From NCBI GenBank assembly GCA_963995505.1, contig OZ023188.1, positions 4,216,001 through 4,280,000 on the forward strand: a DNA stretch of 64,000 nt, read 5' to 3'. Source of the DNA: Hypericum androsaemum (Eukaryota > Streptophyta > Magnoliopsida > Malpighiales > Hypericaceae). Below are positions 10,314 through 21,446 of the stretch, in pieces. Position 1 is the first letter of the stretch, and the number at the start of each line of letters is the position of its first letter. Under the pieces are notes generated by a model. That model saw only the letters and a program-made list of their open reading frames with translations. It was not told where the DNA came from and made no database searches. The translations under genes were made by a program, and so were the position numbers.

Positions 10314-13300
10314 ATGGGGACGGTTCTCGAAAATGGTAGAAGTGAATTAAACGGGAGTTCTGACCTTAAAGAGCCTCTTCTTCGGCCTCTAGATAGTGTT
10401 GCGGTTACTATCCCGAAAGGGGCTGATGATGGTCGGAAGAAAGTTAAGACTGTTAAGTTCAAGATTGGGGAGATCAAGTGCGCGTCTTGTGCAGTGTCTA
10501 TTGAATCCGTGCTGGGAGAGCTTCAGGGGATTCGGAGTGCTGTCGTGTCCCCGCTTGATGGCCAAGCTGTCATCACTTACCTGCCGCAGATCATCGCTGT
10601 AAGTCCTTTGATCCATATTGATTAGCGATGAATCGCTTAAGATTGAAACCTTTCGTGTCGATATTGTATGCTACCAGTGGTTCTTATGACGTGCTGTGTT
10701 TCCTAGGCTAAAAAAATCAAGGAGACAATTGAAGATGCTGGCTTTCCGGTGGAGGAGTTCCCAGAACAAGACATAGCAGTTTGCCGGCTTAGAATTAAAG
10801 GGATGATGTGCACCAGCTGCTCTGAGTCTGTTGAGAGAGCCCTTCTTATGGCTGGTGGAGTGAAGAAGGCTGTGGTTGGTGTAGCACTCGAGGAAGCAAA
10901 AGTCCATTTTGACCAAAATGTGACTGATGTAGACCGTATTGTGGAAGCAGTGAAAGATGCTGGGTTTGGAGCTGAGGTTATTAGCTCCGGGAATGATGTC
11001 AACAAAATACATCTTAGACTGGAGGGAGTCAATTCTCTTGAAGACAGTACAATCGTTTGTTCCACGCTTGAGAAGGCGAGAGGCGTGAACCATGTTGACC
11101 TGGATTTGGCTGAGAATAAAGTCTCAGTGAGTTATGATCCAGACCTTACTGGTCCGAGATCGCTGATACGATGTATTGAAGAAGCTTCTTCTGGTCCAAA
11201 TGCCTACCACGCAAGCATATATGTTGTTCCAAAACGAAGAGAAACAGAAAGGTTGCAGGAAGTTCTGACTTATAGAAACCAATTTCTCTTGAGCTGTCTT
11301 TTCTCGGTTCCAGTATTTTTGTTCTCCATGGTGCTTCCGATGCTTCATCCGTATGGTGACTGGTTAGAAATCAGGATTTACAACATGCTCACAGTTGGGA
11401 TGGTACTTCGATGGATCCTATGCACACCTGTGCAGTTTATCGTTGGCAGAAGGTAAAATAGAGTGTTGTACTTATCTTAGCAGTTGAGAATCATAACATT
11501 GAAAGAGAAATATGGTAATTATCTTACCATTTAACACTCTCCTTTCCTTTTCATCACTTTCAGGTTCTATGTGGGATCATATCATGCGTTGAGAAGGAAG
11601 TCTGCCAATATGGATGTCCTTGTTGCGCTTGGGACCAATGCTGCTTATTTTTACTCTGTTTACATTGCCATAAAAGGGATAACTACTGATAATTTTGAAG
11701 GGCAAGATTTCTTTGAAACTAGTGCGATGTTGATATCGTTTATACTTCTGGGGAAGTATCTGGAAGCAATTGCAAAAGGTCGGACGTCAGATGCTTTGGC
11801 AAAGCTGACCGAACTTGCTCCCGAGACAGCTTGCTTGCTGGCACTTGGCGAAGACGGAAATGTTATCTCCGAAGAGGAGATTAGTACTCAGCTGATTCAA
11901 AGGAATGATATAATCAAGATTGTTCCTGGGGAGAAAGTTCCCGTTGATGGGGTGGTTGTAGATGGCCAGAGTCATGTGAATGAGAGTATGATCACAGGAG
12001 AGGCAATACCAGTTGCAAAAAGGCTTGGTGACAAGGTACGGTAGATTCCACCTAATCAATTCTGCTTAAATCCTTGAACGTGGGAGCCAAAAGCTGATAA
12101 AACTTGGTGGTCTCTCCTCTCTGCTTATCTTTCTGGGAACTTTTAACAGGTAATCGGTGGGACCGTTAATGAGAACGGATGCTTGCTGGTTAAGGTCACT
12201 CATGTGGGATCAGAAACTGCGCTTTCCCAAATTGTCCAACTCGTAGAAGCTGCTCAACTTGCCAGAGCACCAGTCCAGAAACTAGCTGACAAAATCTCCA
12301 AGTTTTTCGTGCCAACTGTGGGTTTATACTCCATTTTTACAGCTTGTTTCATGCTTATGACGTGTTTTTACATTAGGACTTTCTATTACTCACTTGACAC
12401 TATTCACTCCTTGTTTTAGGTTGTTGTTGCAGCATTTGTAACATGGCTTGCATGGTTTATACCTGGAGAAGCTGGTCTTTATCCTCGTGAATGGATACCA
12501 AAATCCATGGATGCATTTGAACTCGCGTTACAGTTTGGTATTTCGGTGCTTGTTGTTGCTTGTCCATGTGCTCTTGGGCTTGCAACTCCCACAGCTGTTA
12601 TGGTTGCAACAGGCAAAGGTGCTTCTCAAGGTGTGCTTATCAAGGGCGGAAATGCAATCGAAAAGGCACACAAAGTAAGTCACTGGCCTTGATGAAAACT
12701 CTGTTTCATTGGTCAAACAGGAATTTTCTTTGATCACGCGTCCTTTTCATAACCTTGTTAGTTTCCATTCCTTTTCTGAGCTGATAATCAATAATAAGTG
12801 CTGGACGACACGGATCATATTGAGTATGCCGCCGTTCTTGCCTCTTGAATTGATGTTCTAAGCTGACTTTGTTGCCTAGGCCCGGAAGTAGATTGTTCAC
12901 AGTAGAAGCCCCTTCTCTCTTCCTAAAAGACTTCAAAAGAAAGAAAGGGCTTTAGGAGAGGTTTTTTCTCCTTACAAGTTAAAAGGCAGTATACTTGTCT
13001 AGTACTAATATGTAACTCTGCCATTGAGTTAGTAACTCCGAAAAGATTTTGTTTATGTTGATACATTCGGAGTCAAAATACATTAAAAATATATATACTC
13101 AAAACATTAATTAAAAAAATCACAAATGAAAAAGAGAAAGCAATACTTATTTGAGAAGATAAACGCATCTTGCAATTGCAATGTGGAGTCATCTTGCAGG
13201 CTTTCAGATCATAATCCTGCTTCTAATCCTTGCAGGTCAGACTTGTTGTCTTCGATAAAACTGGTACGTTAACAATTGGAAGACCGAAGGTGGTTAGTGC

Positions 13301-14588
13301 TGTTCTTTTCTCCAAATTTTCCATGGAGGAATTCTGCGAAATGACCATTGCTGCCGAGGTGAGATTTTTTTTTTCTTATGTGAAGCAGTGTCTTTATTTA
13401 TGGCCCAGTTTTTTCCGCAATGGATTTGTATTGTCACATTTACATCTAGATGAAATTATCAATGTACCTCGATATCGTTGAGTGGAGATAAATTGGAGTA
13501 AATTATCTCTAGATGTATTAAGATAGGGATGATCAGTATCTCATTTGTTATGGTATCTTAAAAATGTAGATTAATGATGAGATTATATACTTTGCAAATC
13601 GGCAGGCAAATAGTGAGCATCCTATTGCAAAAGCTGTAGTAGAGCATGCGAAGAGGCTACGACCGAAAGTTGGATCCGACACAGAGCACACTCCAGAGGT
13701 TAAGGACTTTGAGGTTCATATTGGAGCTGGAGTAGGAGGAAAAGTGGGCGACAGAGTGGTTTTGGTTGGCAACAAGAAGCTAATGAGGACTTTCAATGTC
13801 ACAGTTCGGCCGGAGGTTGATAAGTACATGTCAGAAAATGAGCAAATGGCTAGGACCTGTGTCCTGGTTGCCATCGATGGGAAAATCGCGGGAGCTTTTG
13901 CTGTGACTGATCCAGTAAAGCCAGAGGCGCAGCGTGTCGTATCCTATCTTCGGTCCATGGGCATCTCAAGTATCATGGTGACTGGTGATAATTGGGCAAC
14001 AGCAGGTGCAATCGCGAAAGAGGTTGGCATTGAAAACTTTTTTGCTGAGACGGATCCGGCAGGGAAGGCAGAAAAAATTAAAGATTTACAGGTATGCAGC
14101 ATTTTTAATGCTAATCGTGATCAAATGATAATCTATCAGCATTGGCCTGATTCCTCAGATGCTTAATAAAACCAATGCTTTTGAAATGATTGCAGGGGAA
14201 AGGAGCGGTAGTGGCCATGGTTGGAGATGGAATAAACGATTCACCAGCGCTAGCTGCAGCAGACGTTGGCATGGCAATCGGTGCTGGTACAGATGTTGCC
14301 ATCGAGGCAGCGGACATCGTCCTCATCAAGAGCAACCTGGAGGACGTGGTCACGACCATTGATCTATCCAGGAAGACCATCTCCCGCATACGGCTAAACT
14401 ACGTATGGGCCCTGGGGTACAATGTGCTCGGCATGCCTATTGCCGCCGGTGTCCTGTACCCGTTTATCGGCATCCGCTTGCCCCCGTGGTTGGCCGGTGC
14501 CTGCATGGCTGCTTCCTCCATCAGTGTGGTCTGTTCATCTCTGTTGTTGCAGGCTTATAAGAAGCCTCTGCATGTTAGAGATTCTTAG
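10314..14588 (+). CDS. HMA5: Copper-transporting P1B-type ATPase (HMA5 / rice HMA4-like), 8 exons, 975 aa
   Basis: ATP-driven Cu(I) pump. Exons by reading frame and GT-AG sites: 10314-10598, 10707-11452, 11564-12035, 12150-12317, 12420-12674, 13236-13358, 13606-14091, 14196-14588. The total is 2928 nt with no stop. There are two metal-binding domains, IKCASC (Cys 56/59) and GMMCTSC (Cys 130/133), then a third HMA-like domain without the cysteines (about 205-275). The core has TGE (488-490), the CPC membrane metal site (605-607), DKTGT with phospho-Asp 649, SEHP (686-689), and GDGIND (855-860). The NYVWALGYN and MAASS motifs in the last membrane helices are typical of Cu(I) pumps. The length and short N-terminus match rice HMA4, a vacuolar copper transporter; Arabidopsis HMA5 is the plasma-membrane relative. 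Membrane location here is therefore not certain. The gene appears intact and functional. Confidence 0.95.
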
Positions 14589-15215
14589 GTTCTACTACAG
14601 CTCTTCCTTTACATCGTAACTTTTCTGTCACGGACTGAAATTACTTGTACCAAATAATTTAGGTTCGAATTTGATAAGATTTTGAACCATTTTAGATCTA
14701 ATGATTGGTGTGATATCAAATCGTTCGGTCTTTTAAAAAGTGACCACGGGCGTAATCTATTTCTCCTTTCAGACACACACTCTAAACTTCATTCTATCAC
14801 TAGAAGTAGTCAAAAAGCTCTCTCTCTCTCTCTCTCTCTATCTCCGGGATGGGGCAGACAAGACAAGGTAAAACCTCAACTATGTATTGGGAATCTCTCT
14901 CTGCCTCCATTTAGTTCTACGGTTTTCCTGTCCTTTATTTGATTTCAAAGGAAATGATGCATTTCGAAATATTACTACAAGTATCAGTCTTGAAGAGTTG
15001 AGATTAGGGTTCTTGCCTTGATCACCGTCTCTTCGAATTCCGTTGGAAATCTGGTTTCTGGGTCAATATAATTTTGATGTTTGTATGCTTAAATGGAAGA
15101 AAAGTTTGAGTCTTTGACTCTGGGAAGTAGTAGACTTTGTGATGTATGGATGCTTGAGGGGTTTAGATGAGCAATTGGAGTTGAGAAGTTTTTAGGCTGT
15201 TTCGATATTCGAGAT
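14589..15215 (+). other. 3' end of ATPase gene and promoter/leader of trihelix gene
   Basis: No gene is seen in this 627-bp spacer. A (CT)11 microsatellite lies at 14818-14839, and a plausible splice donor (GACAAG/GTAAAA) lies at about 14864. The trihelix transcript may therefore have a 5' UTR intron ending shortly before its ATG. The two genes are in the same orientation. Confidence 0.5.
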
Positions 15216-16469
15216 ATGGATAATTCGTTTCTGGAAGGGCGCCAGTTGGCTGGTCCGAGTGGCGGTCTCTCGGATCTTGAGTCACCAATCCATGGGAACC
15301 AGCAGATCATGTTTGGTCATGCTCAGGGTTCTGCACTGTCTCATCAGTGCCAGATTGGGGCGTTGGATGGGAAAGGTTCTCTGCAAAGAGGGTCTTCGAT
15401 GAACTTCATCAAAGGGAAGGATGATGGTTTGTGTTGTGCAACTGGCACGGCTGATATGAGCGAAGATGACGGGCCGGGTTTTAAGGAGGAGGGGAAGGGT
15501 GCGAAGGGATCTCCGTGGCACCGGATGAAATGGACGGACAATATGATTAGGCTCCTTATTGCGGTCGTCGCTCGTGTTAGTGATGATGGCACGCTTGAGG
15601 GCGTCGGGAGCCTAAAGAGAAAATGCAGAATGCTGCAGAAGAAAGGCAAGTGGAAGACAGTATCAAAGATAATGATTGGGATGGGCTGCCATGTTTCACC
15701 TCAACAGTGCGAGGATAAATTCAACGATCTTAATAAGAGGTACAAGAAACTGAATGACATACTTGGGAGGGGAACGAGTTGTAAAGTTGTGGAAAATCCA
15801 GCTCTTATGGACTCGATGCCGAAACTCTCGGAGAAAGCGAAAGATGATGTCAGAAAAATATTGAACTCGAAGCATTTGTTTTACCAGGAGATGTGTGCTT
15901 ACAACAATGGGCAGATAATACCCAATTGTCCTGATGTTGACCTCCAAGGCTTTTCTTTCAGGCTTGATAGATCCCTTAAAGAAGACAATGGGTCAGAGGA
16001 TGACGAAGCGGAGCAAAGTGATTCCAGTGATGATGACAATGGCGATGAAGAGACAAATGAATCATATGATGGGGATGAAGCTGGAAAGTATTACCCGAGC
16101 AAAAAACTGAAAGAAACTGATGCCTGTCATCTCCCTCAAGCAGGCAGGTTTTCCAGCTTTGAGGCTGAACTTGCTGAGGTTTTCGAGAACTGCAACGTGT
16201 CCTTGGAGGAGAAAAAAGAATGGATTGAGAAGCAAAAGATAGGACTGTTGAATGAAATGATCAGCCTCAAAGCTCAAGCCGTTGAGATTGAAAAACAGCG
16301 ATTCAAATGGGTGAGATATCGCAGTAAGAAAGACGAGGAGTTTGAACGGTTGAGACTGGAGAATGAGAGGATGAGACTCCATGGCGAGCAGAGCATATTG
16401 CACTTGAGGCAAAAGAAGTCGGAAATGAAGCTCAGAGAAATCGTCCAAACCAACTTCGCACGGTGTTGA
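15216..16469 (+). CDS. Trihelix (GT-type) transcription factor, single exon, 417 aa
   Basis: This is a nuclear DNA-binding protein of the plant trihelix family. A Myb/SANT-like trihelix domain spans about residues 103-190, starting WHRMKWTDNMIRLLI and containing KKGKWKTVSKIM and the strongly conserved SPQQCEDKFNDLNKRYKKLN. The next block (GRGTSCKVVENPALMD and KHLFYQEMCAY) is the family-specific C-terminal extension of the At1g21200/At1g76870 group (SH4-like clade). Residues 254-293 are very acidic, and 320-410 are rich in Glu/Lys/Arg with a coiled-coil look, suggesting dimerisation. The first in-frame ATG is used; upstream sequence carries stops. Family assignment is firm but target genes are unknown. 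The sequence right after its stop codon is duplicated 45.7 kb downstream. Confidence 0.93.
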   Translation: MDNSFLEGRQLAGPSGGLSDLESPIHGNQQIMFGHAQGSALSHQCQIGALDGKGSLQRGSSMNFIKGKDDGLCCATGTADMSEDDGPGFKEEGKGAKGSPWHRMKWTDNMIRLLIAVVARVSDDGTLEGVGSLKRKCRMLQKKGKWKTVSKIMIGMGCHVSPQQCEDKFNDLNKRYKKLNDILGRGTSCKVVENPALMDSMPKLSEKAKDDVRKILNSKHLFYQEMCAYNNGQIIPNCPDVDLQGFSFRLDRSLKEDNGSEDDEAEQSDSSDDDNGDEETNESYDGDEAGKYYPSKKLKETDACHLPQAGRFSSFEAELAEVFENCNVSLEEKKEWIEKQKIGLLNEMISLKAQAVEIEKQRFKWVRYRSKKDEEFERLRLENERMRLHGEQSILHLRQKKSEMKLREIVQTNFARC

Positions 16470-17054
16470 GACAGCTTATGTTGGGGATCACATTCGTTCG
16501 GGTTAGCACCAGTAACTCCCTTGGGAAATATCATCATCAGTTCAATTTTGGTAACTTTCTGGCTGACCTCAAAATGAAAGTCTTGCTTTACTCGTCATAG
16601 TGTTCTTACTTTCTGCAGTATTCTATCTGCCAGCCCTTCAATGGGGTGGTCATTACGTTCGACTTTTACCGAACCCGAAGCATAGCCGGACACCATTTTG
16701 TTACCAGATTTGTTAGCAATGCGCACCTGTATTTTTGTCTTCCATCTCTCTGCTAAGTGCAAGAAGCATCAGAGGGTTCTAGGATTTTAGTAAAGATCCT
16801 TATCCTTGGTAGCTGGCAACTTAAATGTGCCTTGTGTGGTCTTCAAGCCTTTGCTAAGCTCCAGTGCCTTTCAATATCAGGATCATTACTGCTGCTAGTA
16901 CCGTTGACAAGGAGAGGTCGGGAAGGCTGAGGACGGCCATACTAAATCGGGTTGTTGACAAGGAGAGGTCGGGAAGGCTGAGCACGGCCATAATAAATTC
17001 GGGTTGATCAAGGATCAGTGACATTCAAATCACCTCCCCGAAACAGGGGAGGCA
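16465..17054 (+). repeat. 3' flank of trihelix gene, proximal copy of a dispersed duplication
   Basis: From the stop codon of the trihelix gene onward, this 590-bp segment is repeated at 62153-62857 with high similarity. It begins at GTTGAGACA in both and ends at GGGGAGGCA in both. The distal copy keeps about 115 bp that the proximal copy lacks (near 16740). It probably contains the gene's 3' UTR. Near its end, two copies of an AAGGAGAGGTCGGGAAGGCT unit and a hairpin (CCTCCCC at 17033-17039, GGGGAGG at 17046-17052) occur. Confidence 0.85.
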
Positions 17055-17283
17055 AGAGGGGACCGAGTTGCTACTGCACGCAGGTACATTTAGTGTGCCC
17101 TTGAAGTAGTTGATGATTAATGACACAGATAAACTAGTTGAGATGCTTGTTCCAAAATTTGGAACCGGGTATGTTTTTTTAAGAATTCTAATACTGTATA
17201 TGGTGTCTTTAACTGAGAAAAACAGTTTCAGTGATGAAAATTAAGACGAATCTATTTACGCAATTTAATGACTATGACAAATC

Positions 17284-17629
17284 TATAGGAATTTCCATAT
17301 CCTATTCAAAACCTTAAGGTAGTAAGTAGGTGGATCATCCAGACTTATAAACAGGCCCAATCCATTTGCAACTTCCAATGTGGGATTCTCTCCAACACGC
17401 TCCCTCAAACAAAGCCCATCGGACTGAAGTTTGCACGGCTTCACATTGCCTCTCGTGCTTTCAAAGGCGGGCCGTGCGAGCACAACAGGCCATGGGCTCG
17501 TTAGAGCAATTGGCTCTGATACCATATAGGAATTCCTATATCCTACCCAAAAAGTGAATAGGTGGATCATCCAGACTTATAAACAGGCCCAACGCACTTG
17601 CAACTTTCAATATGGGATTTTCTCCAACA
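17284..17629 (-). mobile_element. TRIM retrotransposon with 5-bp TSD
   Basis: This is a terminal-repeat retrotransposon in miniature. Two direct repeats of 114 bp (17284-17397) and 105 bp (17525-17629) share GGATCATCCAGACTTATAAA and begin TGTTGGAG on the minus strand. Between them is only about 127 bp of internal sequence. The tRNA-Met primer-binding site TGGTATCAGAGCC (minus strand, 17512-17524) sits directly beside the 5' LTR. The 5-mer AAATC flanks the element at 17279-17283 and 17630-17634. It has no coding capacity, as usual for TRIMs. Confidence 0.9.
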
Positions 17630-17761
17630 AAATCAACCGTATTACTTGATGTGTTTGATTTGCTTGTTAAATCCGTCTACATGCTATGTGCTAATGTTTT
17701 GTTGGATCCATGGCACGTTTTGGTGTTTTTCCGTCTCAACTTATGTTGAACTTGTTTGCAG

Positions 17762-17920
17762 GCTGCTATTAGATATCCGACGTTCGTGTTCTTTGCAAAC
17801 GATGCAAATCTCTTGCCGGATACATGCCTCCGGTACATGGAGAAGTAACTACGTAAGGATGCAGGGTTCGATGATCCGTCTACTTCGGAACGAAGATGGG
17901 AAAACAGGAAGATTGGTACT
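17762..17920 (+). pseudogene. Fragment of Der/EngA-type GTPase (C-terminal KH-like domain exon)
   Basis: After a good splice acceptor (TTGTTTGCAG) the frame reads AIRYPTFVFFANDANLLPD, followed by a tyrosine/methionine/glutamate stretch and LRKDAGF. This matches the C-terminal domain of bacterial-type Der (EngA) GTPases, whose plant versions act in chloroplast ribosome assembly. A TAA interrupts it where Gln is expected (17849-17851), and the MIRLLR part that should follow is in another frame. No GTPase domain is present nearby, so it is an isolated exon-sized relic. The assignment comes from remembered family sequence and was not checked by alignment. Confidence 0.6.
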
Positions 17921-18427
17921 AGTAACTAGCAACAGTCGCTTTCCAGCCACCTTGGATGGTCGCTTGAAAGGGACCCCTCGTGAAAGTTACTATTAGTCCC
18001 TCATGAATGTGACAAGTGATTGCTTTTCCTGCAAGAGAACTAGAGACCTAAATCTTCTCTTTGTTTTTGCAGCCAAGGGGGTAGCTGGAACACAGTCGAA
18101 TATTTTCCCGCTGGCCCGAAAATTAACGTTAGCTGCATGATAATTTGTACATGCATCTCTATGATGACGAACGGTTTGGTCGAGGTGACGTTTGCGTCGA
18201 GCTGCTATGCCGCGATCGTGGGACCCCGACGGACCTCGACGGCTATTCTTCGGTGTTCGTTGAAGGATACATTTCCGCTCCCTTTGCTCATTGGTTGTGT
18301 CCTCCTCGCTTGTACTCCTTGTAAGTTATCAACTGAATGGCTGCGTTTAAAATGTTGGCCCAGTACAAATGTCAGATTAAGTTTCTGATTAAGTTTCTGA
18401 ACTATATACATATTGTCGGATTAAGTT
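17921..18427. other. Unannotated spacer, no gene seen
   Basis: There are short open frames only (for example 18137-18388) with no recognisable domain. A second acceptor-like TTTTTGCAG at about 18070 might mark a further decayed exon of the neighbouring GTPase fragment, but I cannot support a product. Confidence 0.4.
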
Positions 18428-19281
18428 TCTGATTTCTAGCATCTGTCAGTAAATTTTAGTATGGTGGTTTTAGGCTTTTAGCCAATCCAGCTTGTTTTTG
18501 TTTGAAACGATTTAGTATCGATGATTAATTTAGATTTGAGTATTATCATGATTTGTACACCAGGGCATTAATTAATTGACGTTGCTTGCCTTTTCAAAAA
18601 ATGTTGCCAAATCCAGCTGCATTCGCGAGGCTAAGTGATTGAATTTTTGTTTGTGTTGATTTAAATGAACGATTTGACACTATGCACCAACTAAACAAGA
18701 ATTGACAAGTTGGTTATTTGTCCTATTTTAGCTGGATGGCTTCATCACATTAAATTCGAGATTTCGACTCGAACTTGTATTACGTTTGAAATTTGAGTCT
18801 TTTGATGACAATTTTTCTTCGCGGACAAGATCATGTTGATATCGTGTCTTAAACATGGGTCAAGTAATTAAACAAAATGACGCCTCGCTCTTAGGCAGAT
18901 ATGGGGCAATGTAGCATGTGAAATGATCGATCAGATTGTTAAGAAGTGACCAAAAATATTATCAATCAGTTCATCAAGAGAGATAGATAGGCCACCTAAA
19001 ATAATACGAACTTTATAACGGCACTCTAAACAAAAATCTCCCGCAAATAATATTTCTTATGATATAATCATGCGAAGATTTTTATTGGGCTACATTTTTA
19101 TTGTGGTTAAGAGGAGATCCATTGCAGGTCTAATACTCAACAATTTTTTGGTTAGGGCAGGTACCACTTCTGATATTGAAGTGGATATAGTTTGCATAGT
19201 TGATGCTTTTGACGATAACAACCGTAATTAAGAATCTTATTTTACTATATTGATATATGTTGTAATATGCAGGTAGTTAAC

Positions 19282-19516
19282 CTTTTTTTTTTGTTAAATG
19301 ATAATTATATTACTTTATCAAATTAATTACACCAAAGTGCTTATAAGCACAACTCACCTACACCAAATTTACAAGAGAAAAACATATCTACCAAGCATTT
19401 ACATACAAGAAGATAGGAGTTCTCTTATAATAAATTACAATACATTTCTCTAGCCCATTTCCTACTTTTATTAACCTGCCACAATAAGTTCCTCGTGGGA
19501 GGACTAGAAATACCCA
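19282..19516 (-). mobile_element. Short LINE/SINE-like retroposon with poly-A tail and long TSD
   Basis: On the minus strand this 235-bp insert ends in a poly-A run (poly-T at 19283-19292). It is flanked by a near-identical 15-mer (ATGCAGGTAGTTAAC at 19267-19281 and ATGCACGTAGTTAAC at 19517-19531). Poly-A plus a 10-20-bp target duplication indicates LINE-driven retroposition. Whether it is a 5'-truncated LINE or a SINE cannot be told from this length. Confidence 0.7.
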
Positions 19517-19978
19517 ATGCACGTAGTTAACTTTGTGTATTTTTTTTAATCATATGTAATGCATTGTATTTCTCTTAATAAAAAATTGCTAGGCTATCCG
19601 TTCAAAAAATAATTGGTAAAAATGGCAAAGAACCGTGAGAGGCGCAACATATTTGTCTTAAAATTAATAACTATCGATTTGATCCGCGATATGAAAATTT
19701 TAATATCAACCACGTTCACAAGTTTTGCACTCGAATCTTTTGGTTAACTTGTAGCAACCATATATCAACTCAACTCGATCTTGGAAAACGTCATTGGAGT
19801 TATATCCCAACTTTATCAATCTTTAATCTCAACTAATGAACGGCTTTCTTAATTAGTAACTCCTTCCAACCAAAAAAAACATGTGTAGAACTTGATGGGT
19901 CATGCCCATTTAATGTCCAATAGTAGACATGTCTACCACGGGGGAAAGAAGAAAAAAATGGCATAACATTTATTGATA

Positions 19979-20733
19979 TGTTGAAAAAGGAGAAGCTAGG
20001 AAATAGCTTGGAAGGTTTGGACGAAAAATGCAAAGATTGATCAGATCTGATCTGATCAATGCACTTGTTAAACATCCACAAAAGAAGAAAATTCTAATTA
20101 GTGAGTTTAGAGAGAAATAGAGTAGTACTCGTACTTTGTACTCGAATAGTTTTCAAGTTTCACAGAGAGAGTTTGAGCTAAAAATAGAGTGAGTAATAAT
20201 TCTCAATTGTAAAATACGAGTGAAACACGAAAGTGGGATAACTCGGACTATCGGGTAGTGAGGATATTTTTTACTACTGTAATTTTTCTATTTACTAGTA
20301 GATATTTTCGGAGCTGGTCCCGTGATTTTTTCCTCTGGCATTTAGAGGGTTTTCCACGTAGATCTTGATGTTCTCTCTTGGTGGTTTATTTTTCCATCTA
20401 CTTTATTTATCGCTTCTGCTGACAGATTAAATTCTTAACAAGTGCTATCAGAATCTTGGCTTTTTAGCTGAGACCTTTGTGTGTTGAAGATGATGGACAA
20501 GCCTGCCGAAAAAGTCATTAAGCTGACTTCGTCAAATTATGTCATCTAGAATACTCTCATGACAGATGTTTTATACTGCAAGGATCTCTTTGATCCCATT
20601 GAGCTAAAAGGTGTAAAAGACGAGGCAATGGCAGATGCTGTCTGGAACAAGATGAATCGCAAAGCCTGTGGTTTAATCCGGCTGTCGACCATAGTCTTAT
20701 TCACCATGTGGCTGATGAGACTGGCATTTATGC
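19979..20733 (+). mobile_element. Ty1/copia 5' end, copy 1: LTR plus start of gag
   Basis: The LTR spans 19979-20440, starting TGTTGAAAAA and ending ATTCTTAACA (copy 2 ends in the perfect complement TTTTCAACA). A tRNA-Met-like primer-binding site follows it (TGCTATCAGAATC here; TGGTATCATAATC in copy 2). An ATG at about 20489 begins a copia gag (MDKPAEKVIKLTSSNY) with an in-frame TAG soon after. The copy is cut at 20733 by the tandem duplication junction, leaving no pol and no 3' LTR. Confidence 0.8.
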
Positions 20734-20975
20734 TCTGATTTCTAGCATCCGTCAGTAACTTAATTTTAGTACGGTGGTTTTAGGCTTTTAGCCAATCCAG
20801 CTTGTTTTTGTTTGAAACGATTTAGTATCGATGATTAATTTAGATTCGAGTATTATCATGATTTGTATACCAGGGCATTAATTAATTGACGTTGCTTGCC
20901 TTTCCAAAAAAATTTGCCAAATCCAGCTGCATTCGCGAGGCTAAGTGATTGAATTTTTGTTTGTGTAGATTTAAA

Positions 20976-21446
20976 TGTTGGGAAACAATAATAATAGGCT
21001 AGAAATCACTTTGAACGAAATCGAAACAAAGAACGCGAGCAATTTGGTCACCCGGTTCGATAAGAATGAATACGTCTGGGGGCGCGCAAAGTCAGGGATT
21101 TTCCACTAGGTTTATTGTGCGTCACTGCACTTTTTGTCACATATTACAATGGGTCTTACATGGGTGTATATAGAGAAGCAATCCTAGAAAGAGTGGGGAT
21201 CACGAAACAAACAAAACAGAAAACAAAAATTAAGGCTGTCAGCCGGACCTAGCGGTCGCTAGGTCCTCAGCTTCCCAACATTCTGCCACCCCTTAGCGTT
21301 CGCTAGGGGCCTAGCGTCCGCTAGGTCCTTCACAAAACTTCTCCTTTCACTTGCCATTCACTTGGCGGGTACTCGTACTCATGCTTGGTCTTCACTCGAT
21401 CATCCAACGCCTTTTCCGAGTACCAAACATGCTCCATAACCCAACA
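20976..21446 (-). mobile_element. Solo LTR, TGTTGGG type
   Basis: This 471-bp insert is bounded by TGTTGGG and CCCAACA and flanked by TTTAAA (20970-20975 and 21447-21452). Copy D1 shows the uninterrupted site. On the minus strand it has a TATA box (CTCTATATACACCC, 21162-21175) preceded by three CTAGCGnnCGCTAG-type palindromes (21248-21263, 21291-21307, 21310-21325). It has no coding sequence or primer site, so it is read as a solo LTR. The 6-bp flank is slightly longer than the usual 5 bp, which leaves a non-LTR origin possible. Confidence 0.7.

Larger units (their letters stand above)
18428..20733 (+). repeat. Tandem duplication unit D1 (2.3 kb)
   Basis: The segment beginning TCTGATTTCTAGCATC at 18428 recurs at 20734, exactly where D1 ends inside a copia gag. 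The second copy (D2) has been split by later insertions: 20734-20975, 21447-21748 and 60717-61715. D1 still has uninterrupted sites for two insertions found in D2 (near 18660 and 18953-18961), so they serve as empty sites. D2 lacks about 770 bp of D1 (roughly 19073-19870). Confidence 0.85.

Noticed and set aside
17033..17052. Helitron 3' end
   Set aside because: A hairpin is present, but no CTRR terminus follows within about 12 bases and no 5' TC end could be placed.
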